A stretch of 64,000 nt of DNA from NCEH01 sp043195095 (lineage in GTDB: Bacteria; Pseudomonadota; Alphaproteobacteria; Rhizobiales; Xanthobacteraceae). The stretch lies in assembly GCF_043195095.1 (NCBI RefSeq), contig NZ_JBAFWN010000014.1. One strand, written 5' to 3'. Below are positions 7,470-16,327 of the stretch, piece by piece. Within the stretch, counting starts at the first letter, position 1, and every line of letters begins with the position of its first letter. The translations under genes were made by a program, and so were the position numbers. The notes under the pieces were generated by a model. That model did no database searches and was not told where the DNA came from. It was given only the letters and a program-made list of their open reading frames with translations.

Positions 7470-9458
7470 ATGTCCAGTCGCGAACGCCATGACCGCATGG
7501 CCAACGCCATCCGCTTCCTCGCCATTGATGCCGTGGAAGCCGCGAATTCCGGTCACCCCGGCCTGCCCATGGGTGCCGCAGACATCGCCACGGTCCTGTT
7601 CTCCGACATCATCAAGTTCGATCCCGCGGACCCGAAATGGCCGGACCGCGACCGCTTCGTGCTCTCCGCCGGCCACGGCTCCATGCTGCTCTATGCCTTG
7701 CTGCATCTGCTGGGCGTGGAGGGCGTGAGCATTGAAGAGATCAAGAAATTCCGCCAGCTGGGCTCGCTCACGCCCGGCCATCCGGAAAACTTCATCACCC
7801 CGGGCATCGAGACCACCACCGGCCCGCTCGGCCAGGGCATCTCCACCGCCGTCGGCATGGCCATGGGCGAGCGCCTGATGGCGGCCCGCTTCGGCGCCTC
7901 GGTCGTGGACCACTATACCTACGTGCTCGCCTCCGACGGCGATCTGATGGAAGGCATCAGCCAGGAGGCCATCGACCTCGCCGGCCACATGAAGCTCTCC
8001 AAGCTGATCGTGATGTGGGACGACAACCGCATCTCCATCGACGGCGCGACCTCGATTTCCGGCTCGACCGACCAGCTCGCCCGCTTCGCCGCCTCCAATT
8101 GGGCGACGACCCGCGTGGACGGGCATGATCCGGTGGCCATCCGCGCCGCGCTCGAAGCCGCCAAGGCCTCTGACCGGCCGACCCTGATCGCCTGCCGCAC
8201 CACCATCGGCTTCGGCTCCCCCGCCAAGGCGGGTTCGGAAAAGGCCCACGGCTCGCCGCTCGGCGCCGCAGAGATCGCCGCGACCCGCGCCGCGCTCGGC
8301 TGGGAAGCCGGCGCGTTCGAGATCCCGGACGATGCGCGCAAGGCCTGGGCGCAAGCCGCCGCCCGCAGCTCCTCCGCCCGCAGCGCCTGGGCCGAGCGCC
8401 TCGCCGCGCTGCCCGCCGACGACAAGGGCGAGTTCGAGCGCCGCGTCTCTGGCACCCTGCCGGCCGGCCTCGACGCGGCAGTGAAGGCCGCCAAGGCCAA
8501 GGCGGTGGCCGACGGCGGCGCGGTGGCGACCCGCAAGTCCTCGGAAATCGTGCTGGACGCCCTCACCCCGGTGGTGCCGGAAATGCTCGGCGGCTCGGCC
8601 GATCTCACCGGCTCCAACAACACCCGCGCCAAGGGCATGAAGGCCATTTCGCCGGACGATTTCGCCGGCACCTTCGTCCATTGGGGCGTGCGCGAGCACG
8701 GCATGGCTGCCGCCATGAACGGGCTGGCGCTGCACGGCGGCATCATTCCTTATTCCGGCACCTTCCTGGTGTTCTCCGATTATTCCCGCCCCTCGATCCG
8801 CCTCGCGGCGCTGATGGGGACGCAGGCGATCCACGTGCTCACCCACGATTCCATCGGCCTCGGCGAAGATGGCCCCACCCACCAGCCGGTGGAGCATCTC
8901 GCGGCCCTGCGTGCCATTCCCGGCCTGCTGGTGCTGCGCCCGGCCGATACGGTGGAGACGGCGGAAGCCTGGGAGATCGCGCTGAAGGCCAAGGACCGGC
9001 CGAGCGCGCTGATCCTCTCGCGCCAGAATCTCCCCCTGCTGCGTTCCACCGACGACACGAACCGCTCGTCGGAAGGCGCCTATGAGATCAGCCCGGCCTC
9101 AGGGAAGGCGCAGGTCTCGCTGTTCGCCACTGGCTCGGAAGTCTCGCTCGCGGTCGAGGCGCAGAAGCTGCTGGAAGCGCAGGGTGTCGCCACCCGCGTG
9201 GTCTCGGTGCCCTCGTTCGAGCTTTTCCTCGCCCGCCCTGCGGCGGAACGGCGCGCCGTGATCGGCGACGCTCCGGCCAAGGTTGGCATCGAAGCCGCCA
9301 TCCGCATGGGCTGGGACGCGATCATCGGCTCGGATGCCGCCTTCATCGGCATGAGCAGCTTCGGCGCCAGCGCCCCGGCGAAGGAACTCTATCAGCATTT
9401 CGGCATTACGGCTGAGGCCGTGGTTGCCGCGGCTCTGGCGCAACTGCGCCAGGATTGA
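7470..9458 (+). CDS. tkt: Transketolase
   Basis: The 662-residue protein is a standard transketolase, transferring two-carbon units between sugar phosphates with thiamine diphosphate. Key motifs are EAANSGHPGLPMG near the N-terminus, the TPP-binding SDGDLMEGIS...WDDN stretch (Asp156 onward), FVHWGVREHGM and LTHDSIGLGEDGPTHQP. The start at 7470 gives the usual MSSRERHDRMANAIRFLA opening; the in-frame sequence upstream has no homologous look. It heads the tkt-gap-pgk-fba group and feeds triose and sugar phosphates into those enzymes. Confidence 0.97.
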   Translation: MSSRERHDRMANAIRFLAIDAVEAANSGHPGLPMGAADIATVLFSDIIKFDPADPKWPDRDRFVLSAGHGSMLLYALLHLLGVEGVSIEEIKKFRQLGSLTPGHPENFITPGIETTTGPLGQGISTAVGMAMGERLMAARFGASVVDHYTYVLASDGDLMEGISQEAIDLAGHMKLSKLIVMWDDNRISIDGATSISGSTDQLARFAASNWATTRVDGHDPVAIRAALEAAKASDRPTLIACRTTIGFGSPAKAGSEKAHGSPLGAAEIAATRAALGWEAGAFEIPDDARKAWAQAAARSSSARSAWAERLAALPADDKGEFERRVSGTLPAGLDAAVKAAKAKAVADGGAVATRKSSEIVLDALTPVVPEMLGGSADLTGSNNTRAKGMKAISPDDFAGTFVHWGVREHGMAAAMNGLALHGGIIPYSGTFLVFSDYSRPSIRLAALMGTQAIHVLTHDSIGLGEDGPTHQPVEHLAALRAIPGLLVLRPADTVETAEAWEIALKAKDRPSALILSRQNLPLLRSTDDTNRSSEGAYEISPASGKAQVSLFATGSEVSLAVEAQKLLEAQGVATRVVSVPSFELFLARPAAERRAVIGDAPAKVGIEAAIRMGWDAIIGSDAAFIGMSSFGASAPAKELYQHFGITAEAVVAAALAQLRQD

Positions 9459-9629
9459 GCCGCACCAAACTGTTTTAAGGAGCCCGGCGCTCTTCAGGGA
9501 GGGTGCAGGGTTCCAACCGGATCGGGCCACGCGCAAGCGGGACCTCACGAATGGCGCGGCGCGCGTGCGCGGCGTCTTGAATGGTCAAGATATGGCCTCG
9601 GCCTGAAGGGTCGGCCAATGGAGGATGAC

Positions 9630-10637
9630 ATGACGGTGAAGGTGGCCATCAACGGTTTCGGTCGTATCGGACGCAACGTGCTGCGCGCCATCATCGAATC
9701 GGGCCGCACCGACATCCAGGTCGTCGCCATCAACGACCTCGCCCCGGTGGAGACCAACGCCCATCTGCTGCGCTTCGACAGCGTGCACGGCCGCTTCCCC
9801 GCCCAGGTGGTGGTGGACGGCGACACCATTGATTGCGGCCAGGGCAAGATCAAGGTGACCGCCGTGCGCGATCCCGCGCAGCTGCCCCATCGGGAGCTGG
9901 GCGTCGACATCGCGCTCGAATGCACCGGCATCTTCACCAGCAAGGAAAAGGCCTCGGCCCATCTGACCGCGGGCGCCAAGCGCGTGCTGGTCTCGGCCCC
10001 GGCCGAAGGCGCCGACATCACGGTGGTCTATGGCGTCAACCACGAGAAGCTCACGGGCGAGCATGTCGTGGTCTCCAACGCCTCCTGCACCACCAATTGC
10101 CTCGCCCCGGTGGCGAAGGTGCTGAACGATGCCGTCGGTATCCAGCACGGCTTCATGACCACGGTGCATTCCTACACCAACGACCAGCCCTCGCTGGACC
10201 AGGTGCACAAGGACCTCTACCGCGCCCGCGCCGCCGCCCTTTCCATGATCCCGACCTCCACCGGCGCCGCCAAGGCGGTGGGCCTGGTGCTGCCGGAGCT
10301 GAACGGCAAGCTGGACGGCGTCTCGATCCGCGTGCCGACCCCGAACGTATCGGTCATCGACCTGAAGTTCGTCGCCAAGCGCGCGACCACGGTCGCCGAG
10401 ATCAACGAAGCCATCAAGCGCGCCGCCGAGAACGAGCTGAAGGGCGTGCTGAACTATACGCTGGCCCCGAACGTCTCCATCGACTTCAACCACGATCCCC
10501 ATTCGTCCACCTTCCACATGGACCAGACCAAGGTGATGGACGGCACGCTGGTGCGCGTCCTTTCCTGGTACGACAATGAATGGGGCTTCTCGAACCGCAT
10601 GGCGGACACGGCGGTGGCACTGGGAAAGCTGGGCTGA
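9630..10637 (+). CDS. gap: Glyceraldehyde-3-phosphate dehydrogenase, type I
   Basis: The 335-residue enzyme oxidises glyceraldehyde-3-phosphate to 1,3-bisphosphoglycerate. It shows the Rossmann GFGRIGR at the N-terminus, the catalytic SNASCTTNC with Cys153, and the HSYTNDQ and SWYDNEWG motifs. The ND after VVAI points to NAD preference. The ATG at 9630 follows GGAGG at proper spacing; the ATG at 9618 is upstream of that ribosome site and was not used. pgk follows after 24 bp. Confidence 0.97.
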   Translation: MTVKVAINGFGRIGRNVLRAIIESGRTDIQVVAINDLAPVETNAHLLRFDSVHGRFPAQVVVDGDTIDCGQGKIKVTAVRDPAQLPHRELGVDIALECTGIFTSKEKASAHLTAGAKRVLVSAPAEGADITVVYGVNHEKLTGEHVVVSNASCTTNCLAPVAKVLNDAVGIQHGFMTTVHSYTNDQPSLDQVHKDLYRARAAALSMIPTSTGAAKAVGLVLPELNGKLDGVSIRVPTPNVSVIDLKFVAKRATTVAEINEAIKRAAENELKGVLNYTLAPNVSIDFNHDPHSSTFHMDQTKVMDGTLVRVLSWYDNEWGFSNRMADTAVALGKLG

Positions 10638-10661
10638 CCGGCGGCTGAGGGAGGCATCATC

Positions 10662-11876
10662 ATGACCGCCATCGCCGACGCCGACATCACCGCCTTCCGC
10701 ACGCTCGACGATGCGGACCTCACTGGGAAGACCGTGCTGGTCCGGGTCGATCTCAACGTCCCCATGGATGGGGACCGGGTCACCGACGACACCCGCATCC
10801 AGGCCATCATGCCGACGGTGCGGGACATTACCCATGGCGGCGGGCGGGCGATCCTGCTCTCCCATTTCGGCCGCCCCAAGGGCCGCGACGAGAGCCAGTC
10901 CCTCGGCGCCGTGATGCCGGCGGTACGCGAGCGGCTCGGTGCCGCGGTGGGCTTCGCGCATGACTGCATCGGCCCGGAGGCGGAGCAGGCCGTCGCCAAC
11001 CTGCCGGCCGGCGGTGTGCTGGTGCTGGAGAACACCCGCTTCCATGCCGGCGAGGAGAAGAACGCCGCCGATTTCATCGGCGCCCTCGCCAAGCTGGGCG
11101 ATCTCTATGTGAACGACAGCTTCTCGACCGCCCATCGCTCCCACGCCTCCACCGAGGGCCTTGCCCACAAGTTGCCGGCCTATGCCGGCCGCGCCATGCA
11201 GAGCGAGATCGAGGCCCTCACCAAGGCGCTGGAAGCCCCCGAGCGCCCCGTGCTCGCGGTGGTGGGCGGCGCCAAGGTCTCCACCAAACTGGAATTGCTG
11301 GGCAACCTCTGCCGCAAGGTGGATGTGCTGGTGATCGCCGGCGGCATGGCCAACACCTTCCTGGCCGCGCAGGGCCATGCGGTGGGCAAGTCGCTGTGCG
11401 AGCATGATCTCGCCGATACCGCCCGCGACATTCTGGAAAAGGCCAAGGCCCGCGGCTGCGAGATCGTGCTGCCGGTGGATGTGGTGGTGGCGAAGACCTT
11501 CGCCGCCCACGCGCCGCACCGCATCGCCGGTATTGATGATGTGGCCGCCGACGAGATGATCCTCGATGCCGGCCCGGCCACGGTCGAGCTGGTGAAGCGC
11601 AAGCTAGGCACCGTGAAGACGGTGGTGTGGAACGGCCCGTTCGGCGCATTCGAGCTGACCCCGTTCGATGCGGCGACGGTGGCGGTGGCGCAGGCGGTCG
11701 GCAAGGCCACCACCGAGGGGCGGCTGATCTCGGTCGCCGGTGGCGGCGACACGGTGGCGGCGCTGAACCACGCCGGCGCGGCCGACGACTTCTCTTATGT
11801 TTCGACCGCCGGCGGCGCGTTCCTGGAATGGCTGGAAGGCAAGTCGCTGCCCGGCGTCGAGGCGCTGCGCCGCTGA
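10662..11876 (+). CDS. pgk: Phosphoglycerate kinase
   Basis: The 404-residue enzyme makes ATP from 1,3-bisphosphoglycerate. It carries the family motifs VRVDLNVPMDG, LLSHFGRPKG, NDSFSTAHRSHAST (substrate site), the nucleotide-site GGAKVSTK and VWNGPFGAFE, and the C-terminal AGGGDTVAAL. Length is typical, with about 15 extra N-terminal residues. GGAGG lies 8 bases before the ATG. It lies between gap and the aldolase gene in the same orientation, so co-transcription is likely. Confidence 0.97.
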   Translation: MTAIADADITAFRTLDDADLTGKTVLVRVDLNVPMDGDRVTDDTRIQAIMPTVRDITHGGGRAILLSHFGRPKGRDESQSLGAVMPAVRERLGAAVGFAHDCIGPEAEQAVANLPAGGVLVLENTRFHAGEEKNAADFIGALAKLGDLYVNDSFSTAHRSHASTEGLAHKLPAYAGRAMQSEIEALTKALEAPERPVLAVVGGAKVSTKLELLGNLCRKVDVLVIAGGMANTFLAAQGHAVGKSLCEHDLADTARDILEKAKARGCEIVLPVDVVVAKTFAAHAPHRIAGIDDVAADEMILDAGPATVELVKRKLGTVKTVVWNGPFGAFELTPFDAATVAVAQAVGKATTEGRLISVAGGGDTVAALNHAGAADDFSYVSTAGGAFLEWLEGKSLPGVEALRR

Positions 11877-11948
11877 GGCGGGTTTACTAAAATCGGTTCC
11901 AGGGTCAAATCGGCCGCGAAAAGCGGCTTTTCAGATGGGTGGACTTAC

Positions 11949-12974
11949 ATGATGACGGCTGAGCTTGACGCGATCGCGCAGAAAATGGTGGCCGACGGCA
12001 AGGGCATCCTGGCCGCAGACGAGAGCACCAGCACCATCAAGAAGCGGTTCGACGCCATCGGCGTCGAGAACACCGAGGACAATCGCCGCGACTATCGCGA
12101 GCTGATGTTCCGCACCAAGGAAGCGATGCAGGACTACATTTCCGGCGTCATCCTGTTCGACGAGACCATCCGCCAGAAGGCCAAGGACGGCACGCCCCTG
12201 GTGCAGCTGATCCAGGATGCCGGCGCGATCCCCGGCATCAAGGTGGACGCGGGCGCCAAGCCCCTCGCCTTCTGCCCCGGCGAGACCATCACCGAGGGGC
12301 TCGACGGCCTCGGCGGCCGGCTGAAGGAATATTACGACCTCGGCGCCCGGTTCGCGAAATGGCGCGCGGTGATCGACATCGGCGCCGGCATCCCGAGCTA
12401 CACCGCGCTGCGCGCCAACGCCCATGCGCTGGCCCGCTATGCGGCCCTGTGCCAGGAAAACAAGATCGTCCCGATCGTCGAGCCGGAAGTGCTGATGGAC
12501 GGCGATCACGGCATCGACCGCTGCTACGAAGTCACCGAATGGGTCCTCAAGACCGTGTTCGAGGAGCTGTATTACCAGCGGGTGCGCCTGGAAGGCATGG
12601 TGCTGAAGCCCAACATGATCGTGCCGGGTAAGAAGGCCCGCACCCAGGCCTCGGTGGAGGACGTGGCGGAAAAGACCGTGCGCGTGCTCAAGAGCTGCGT
12701 GCCGTCCGCCGTGCCGGGCATCGCCTTCCTCTCCGGCGGCCAGTCGGACGAGGACGCCACCGCCCATCTCGACGCCATGGTGAAACTGGGCGGCCTGCCC
12801 TGGAAGCTCACCTATTCCTACGGCCGCGCCCTCCAGGCCGCGCCGCAGAAGGCGTGGTCCGGCAAGACGGAAAATGTCGGCGCCGCGCAGGCCGCCTTCA
12901 CCCACCGCGCCCGCATGAATTCGCTCGCCGCCCTCGGCCAGTGGTCCAGCGCGCAGGAACAGAAGGCCGCCTGA
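11949..12974 (+). CDS. Fructose-bisphosphate aldolase, class I
   Basis: The 341-residue protein is a eukaryote-like class I aldolase, cleaving fructose-1,6-bisphosphate through a Schiff base. GILAADESTSTIKKR, ARFAKWRAVIDIG and GMVLKPNM are diagnostic, with Lys220 in the last motif as the expected Schiff-base lysine. FLSGGQSDEDAT is also conserved. No class II zinc motif is present. It is the last gene of the glycolysis/pentose-phosphate cluster and is followed at once by a strong terminator. Confidence 0.95.
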   Translation: MMTAELDAIAQKMVADGKGILAADESTSTIKKRFDAIGVENTEDNRRDYRELMFRTKEAMQDYISGVILFDETIRQKAKDGTPLVQLIQDAGAIPGIKVDAGAKPLAFCPGETITEGLDGLGGRLKEYYDLGARFAKWRAVIDIGAGIPSYTALRANAHALARYAALCQENKIVPIVEPEVLMDGDHGIDRCYEVTEWVLKTVFEELYYQRVRLEGMVLKPNMIVPGKKARTQASVEDVAEKTVRVLKSCVPSAVPGIAFLSGGQSDEDATAHLDAMVKLGGLPWKLTYSYGRALQAAPQKAWSGKTENVGAAQAAFTHRARMNSLAALGQWSSAQEQKAA

Positions 12975-12994
12975 GCCTGTCCGTCCCGCTTTTG

Positions 12995-13027
12995 AAAGGC
13001 CCGTCCCCGCCGGGGGCGGGCCTTTTT
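12995..13027 (+). terminator. Rho-independent terminator after the aldolase gene
   Basis: AAAGGCCCG...CGGGCCTTT forms a long GC-rich stem extended by CCCC/GGGG around a tiny loop and is followed by a T run. It starts 21 bases after the aldolase stop and should end tkt-gap-pgk-fba transcription. Confidence 0.92.
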
Positions 13028-13312
13028 CATGCCGCGCGCGGGGGCAATGGACGCGCGGAGCGATGGGCGGGGAAACGCTTGGAAACGCGTTGGCGCGCCC
13101 CTTGGCGGCGGGCGGCCCTTGCTTTTTCCCGTCCGCTGGGACTAGAGCACGTTGAAACACGCTGGTCGGGGAATCAGTCCCTAAGCATTACGAGAGAAGG
13201 CGTTATCCGGCCGGTTGGGAATGCTGGCCGACCGCGCATGCTCGAGCCATCCTGCACGGCTGCGTTTCCTTGGCCGTGTTTTCGCCCGTTTCTTGGCAGA
13301 CCGATCGGACCC
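13028..13312. other. Intergenic stretch without recognised features
   Basis: Together with the terminator this makes a gap of more than 300 bp between the aldolase and ThiE-like genes. I see no gene, RNA or repeat. A TPP riboswitch, which might be expected before a thiamine gene, is not recognisable. Confidence 0.5.
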
Positions 13313-13939
13313 ATGTCGAACACACAGCAGGCGCAGGGCGCCCGGCTCATGCTGATCCTTCCCGCCGCGCCGGCCCTCGGCCGCAGCGCCGTCGCCGCGC
13401 GGGTACGCGCCGGAGACATGGCCGCCGTCATCGCCCGCATGGGCGAGGGCAAGGGCGAGAAGGACCGCCTGCGCGGCCTGATGGCCCCGGTCCAGGAGGC
13501 GGACGCCGCCCTGATCGTCGATGGGCGCGCCGACGTGGCGATCGACATCGACACCGACGGCGCCCATCTCTCCAGCGTCGCGGCGTTGAAGAAAGCCATC
13601 GGCACCCTCAAGCCCGCGCGGATCGCGGGCGCGGGCGGCCTCACCTCCCGGCACGACGCCATGGAGGCGGGAGAAGCCGGCGCCGATTACGTGCTGTTCG
13701 GCGGCTGGGAGGCGGATGCCCCGCCGTTCGAGGATGTGCTCGACATGATCGCCTGGTGGGCGGAAGTGTTCGAGGTGCCCTGCGTGGGCGTCGCCACCTC
13801 GGCCGAGGAGGCGGAGCAACTGGCGCGCGCCGGGGCCGATTTCGTCGCCTTGTCGGGCGACTGGATCACCGGCGCGGACGCGGAAGCGCGGATCACCGAA
13901 ATCGCCGCCCGGATCGCCGCCGTGGAGACCGCGCCTTGA
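13313..13939 (+). CDS. ThiE-like protein (thiamine-phosphate synthase family)
   Basis: The 208-residue TIM-barrel-like protein fits the TMP-TENI/ThiE group. It shows AALIVDGRADVAIDIDTDGAH where ThiE has the substrate-binding DVHLG region, and GADYVLFGGWE where ThiE has GADYVGFGP. Later parts read GVATSAEEAEQLARAGADFVAL. The canonical glycine/proline pattern is altered, so the thiamine reaction is not certain. Homologues are annotated thiamine phosphate synthase across Rhizobiales and stand, as here, near the aldolase gene. The start at 13313 (MSNTQQAQGARLML) is the first good ATG. Confidence 0.75.
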   Translation: MSNTQQAQGARLMLILPAAPALGRSAVAARVRAGDMAAVIARMGEGKGEKDRLRGLMAPVQEADAALIVDGRADVAIDIDTDGAHLSSVAALKKAIGTLKPARIAGAGGLTSRHDAMEAGEAGADYVLFGGWEADAPPFEDVLDMIAWWAEVFEVPCVGVATSAEEAEQLARAGADFVALSGDWITGADAEARITEIAARIAAVETAP

Positions 13940-14070
13940 GGCGGCCGCCCGCGTTGCGCCATGTCCTGCGGGGCGGAACCGGCCCCGGGGCCCGCGACCT
14001 GCTTTTTCACGACAAGGCTCCGCGCCAGGGCGAAACCCAGCGCCAGGGCGGGACTCCGCGCCAAGGCCGG

Positions 14071-15195
14071 ATGCCGGCGCTGCGCGTCGCCGTGGCCGGC
14101 CTGCTGCTGGTCGGCCTCGCCGCGCCGTTGAGCGCCCAGGCGCAGACCAGCGAGAAGCCTCCCGCCGCCTCGGGCGCGACCGGCGCCAAGGAGACTGGGG
14201 CCAAAGAGACCGGCACCAAGGCCGGGAACGCGGCCAAGACGGGCAATGGCGCCAAGACGGGAAACGGGGCGAACGGCGGCAAATCCACCCCCGCGGCCGC
14301 CGCCAATCCGGCCCCCGCCGCCGCGGCGCCGGAGCCGAGCGGACCCGTGGACGTGGCTTTCGGCGCCTATCAGGCCGGCAATTATCTCACCGCCTATAAG
14401 GAAGCCATGAAGCGGGTCGAGGCCGGCAATGATCCCGCCGCCATGACGCTGCTCGGGGAATTGTACGCGCGCGGCTACGGCGTGCCCTACGATCCCGCCA
14501 AGGCCGCGCAATGGTACGAGCGGGCGGCCAAGTCCGGCTCGGCGAACGCCATGTTCGCGCTCGGCATGATGAATCTGACCGGCCAGGGCCGGGCGGTCGA
14601 CGAGGCGGCCGCGCAGAAATGGTTCGAGCAGTCGGCCAAGGGCGGAAATCCGGCGGCCGCCTATAATCTCGGCCTGATCTATCTCCAGGGGCGCGGCGTC
14701 ACGCAGGATTTCACCAAGGCGGCGACCTATTTCAAGCAGGGCGCCGATGGCGGCGTGGCCGACGCGCAATATGCCCTGTCGGTGCTGCTGAAGGCCGGCA
14801 ATGGCGTGCCAGCGGACAAGGCGGCCGCCCTGAAATATCTCACCGCCGCCGCGCAGCAGGACCATGTGACCGCCGAGGTGGAACTCGCCATCGCCACCTT
14901 CAACGGCGACGGCGTGCCGAAGGACGAGGCGGCCGGCGCCGCCTTGTTCCGCAAGGCCGCGCTCGCCGGCAATGCGATCGCCCAGAACCGCTATGCCCGC
15001 GTGCTCTCGGTGGGCCGTGGCGCGCCGCAGAACAAGGTGGCCTCCGCCGCCTGGCACATGCTGGCCAAGGCGCAGGGGCTCGGCGACCCCTATCTGGACG
15101 GGGTGGTGGACAGCCTCTCGCCCGAGGATCGCAAGAAGGCGGAAGACGTCGCCCGCAAGTGGATCGCCCTGACGCCCAACGCGGTCGAGCCTTGA
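14071..15195 (+). CDS. Secreted Sel1-like repeat protein
   Basis: The 374-residue protein has a signal peptide (MPALRVAVAGLLLVGLAAPLSAQAQ), a Lys/Gly/Thr-rich low-complexity spacer (residues about 27-85), and then about seven 36-residue Sel1/TPR-like repeats of the type AMFALGMMNLTGQGRAVDEAAAQKWFEQ. It is probably a periplasmic scaffold. A longer frame could start with TTG at 13936, but the signal peptide supports 14071. It starts 131 bp after the ThiE-like stop. The binding partner is unknown. Confidence 0.87.
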   Translation: MPALRVAVAGLLLVGLAAPLSAQAQTSEKPPAASGATGAKETGAKETGTKAGNAAKTGNGAKTGNGANGGKSTPAAAANPAPAAAAPEPSGPVDVAFGAYQAGNYLTAYKEAMKRVEAGNDPAAMTLLGELYARGYGVPYDPAKAAQWYERAAKSGSANAMFALGMMNLTGQGRAVDEAAAQKWFEQSAKGGNPAAAYNLGLIYLQGRGVTQDFTKAATYFKQGADGGVADAQYALSVLLKAGNGVPADKAAALKYLTAAAQQDHVTAEVELAIATFNGDGVPKDEAAGAALFRKAALAGNAIAQNRYARVLSVGRGAPQNKVASAAWHMLAKAQGLGDPYLDGVVDSLSPEDRKKAEDVARKWIALTPNAVEP

Positions 15196-15388
15196 CGCAG
15201 CCGTGCGGGACGGGCAGAGGATCGCGCTCAATTCAATTGACGGCCGCACGCGCGGCCTCCTTTTGCAGAACCGGCCAGGAGCGGAGTGCCTTCGCGCCGC
15301 CGGGTCTGCGCCCTCACAGCGGCACGGCCGGCGCATCCGCCCTGGCGGACGGCGCCGGTGCCGCATGGCAGGAATGGTTTTTCGCACA

Positions 15389-16177
15389 ATGATCCGCTCC
15401 CCGCTCATCACCGTCATGGTCCAGGCCGTCCGCAAGGCCGCGCGCGGGCTCACCCGCGATTTCGGCGAGGTCGAGAATCTCCAGGTATCGGTGAAGGGCC
15501 CGGCGGATTTCGTCTCGGCGGCGGACCGCAAGGCCGAGGAGATCCTGTTCACGGAACTTTCCCGCTCCCGCCCCGGCTTCAGCTTCCTGATGGAGGAGCG
15601 CGGCCGCGTGGAAGGGACCGACCCGACCAATGAATGGGTGATCGACCCGCTCGACGGCACCACCAACTTCCTGCACGGCATTCCCCTGTTCGCCATCTCG
15701 GTGGCGCTGGTGCGCAACGGCGCGCCGTTCGCCGGCGTGATCTTCAATCCCGTCACCGACGAATTGTTCGTCACCGAAAAGGGACAGGGCGCCTATCTCA
15801 ACGATCGCCGCCTGCGCGTCGCGGGCCGGCGCAAGCTCGCCGAATCGGTGGTGTGCTGCGGCCTGCCCCACATGGGCCGGGGCGATCACACCCGCTTCAA
15901 CCGCGAACTCGCCAAGGTGCAGACCCAGGTCGCCGGCCTGCGCCGCACCGGCGCCGCCGCGCTGGACCTCGCCTGGGTGGCGGCGGGGCGGTTCGACGCG
16001 TTCTGGGAGCGCAATCTCTCCGCATGGGACATGGCGGCCGGCATCCTCATGGTGCGCGAGGCGGGCGGCTATGTGTCCGATCTCGACGGCGGCGACCAGA
16101 TCCTGGAAAAAGGCGACGTGATCGCCGGCAACGAGGACATGCGGCGCGACCTGCTGGCGCTTCTCAAGGCGGCCTGA
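15389..16177 (+). CDS. Inositol monophosphatase family protein
   Basis: The 262-residue enzyme has the complete Li-sensitive phosphatase signature: FVSAADRKAEE, LMEERG, DPLDGTTNFLHGIP (metal ligands Asp86 and Asp89), and the C-terminal WDMAAGILMVREAGG. Bacterial members hydrolyse inositol-1-phosphate or, as SuhB, also assist rRNA transcription. The start at 15389 gives MIRSPLITVMVQAVRKA; 15365 is an alternative. It stands alone between the Sel1 protein and the ExbB-like gene. Confidence 0.93.
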   Translation: MIRSPLITVMVQAVRKAARGLTRDFGEVENLQVSVKGPADFVSAADRKAEEILFTELSRSRPGFSFLMEERGRVEGTDPTNEWVIDPLDGTTNFLHGIPLFAISVALVRNGAPFAGVIFNPVTDELFVTEKGQGAYLNDRRLRVAGRRKLAESVVCCGLPHMGRGDHTRFNRELAKVQTQVAGLRRTGAAALDLAWVAAGRFDAFWERNLSAWDMAAGILMVREAGGYVSDLDGGDQILEKGDVIAGNEDMRRDLLALLKAA

Positions 16178-16244
16178 GGCCGGTCGCGCGCGGCGCCGTG
16201 CCGATCCGCCACGGCCACGCCCTACCTTCACACCGCTCCAATTT

Positions 16245-16262
16245 GCCCGGCGCGTGCCGGGC
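16245..16262 (+). terminator. Possible transcription-stop hairpin
   Basis: GCCCGGC-GCGT-GCCGGGC is a perfect 7-bp stem with a 4-base loop, 67 bases past the phosphatase stop. There is no T run, so it may be only a weak or Rho-assisted terminator. Confidence 0.35.
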
Positions 16263-16327
16263 GCGGTTCCATTTGCGGCCATCTGTGCCATAGTCCCCCT
16301 TCAGGGGAACGGCCTGCGGGAGCGAAA

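Noticed and set aside
7470..12974. Calvin-cycle cbb operon
   Set aside because: tkt, gap, pgk and fba are grouped, but prk, cbbLS and cbbR are absent from the window and the aldolase is class I. A housekeeping glycolytic cluster is the simpler reading.
13143..13312. Possible small gene or TPP riboswitch before the ThiE-like gene
   Set aside because: The open frame has no start signal or motif, and no CUGAGA/ACCUGA elements of a TPP riboswitch are visible.
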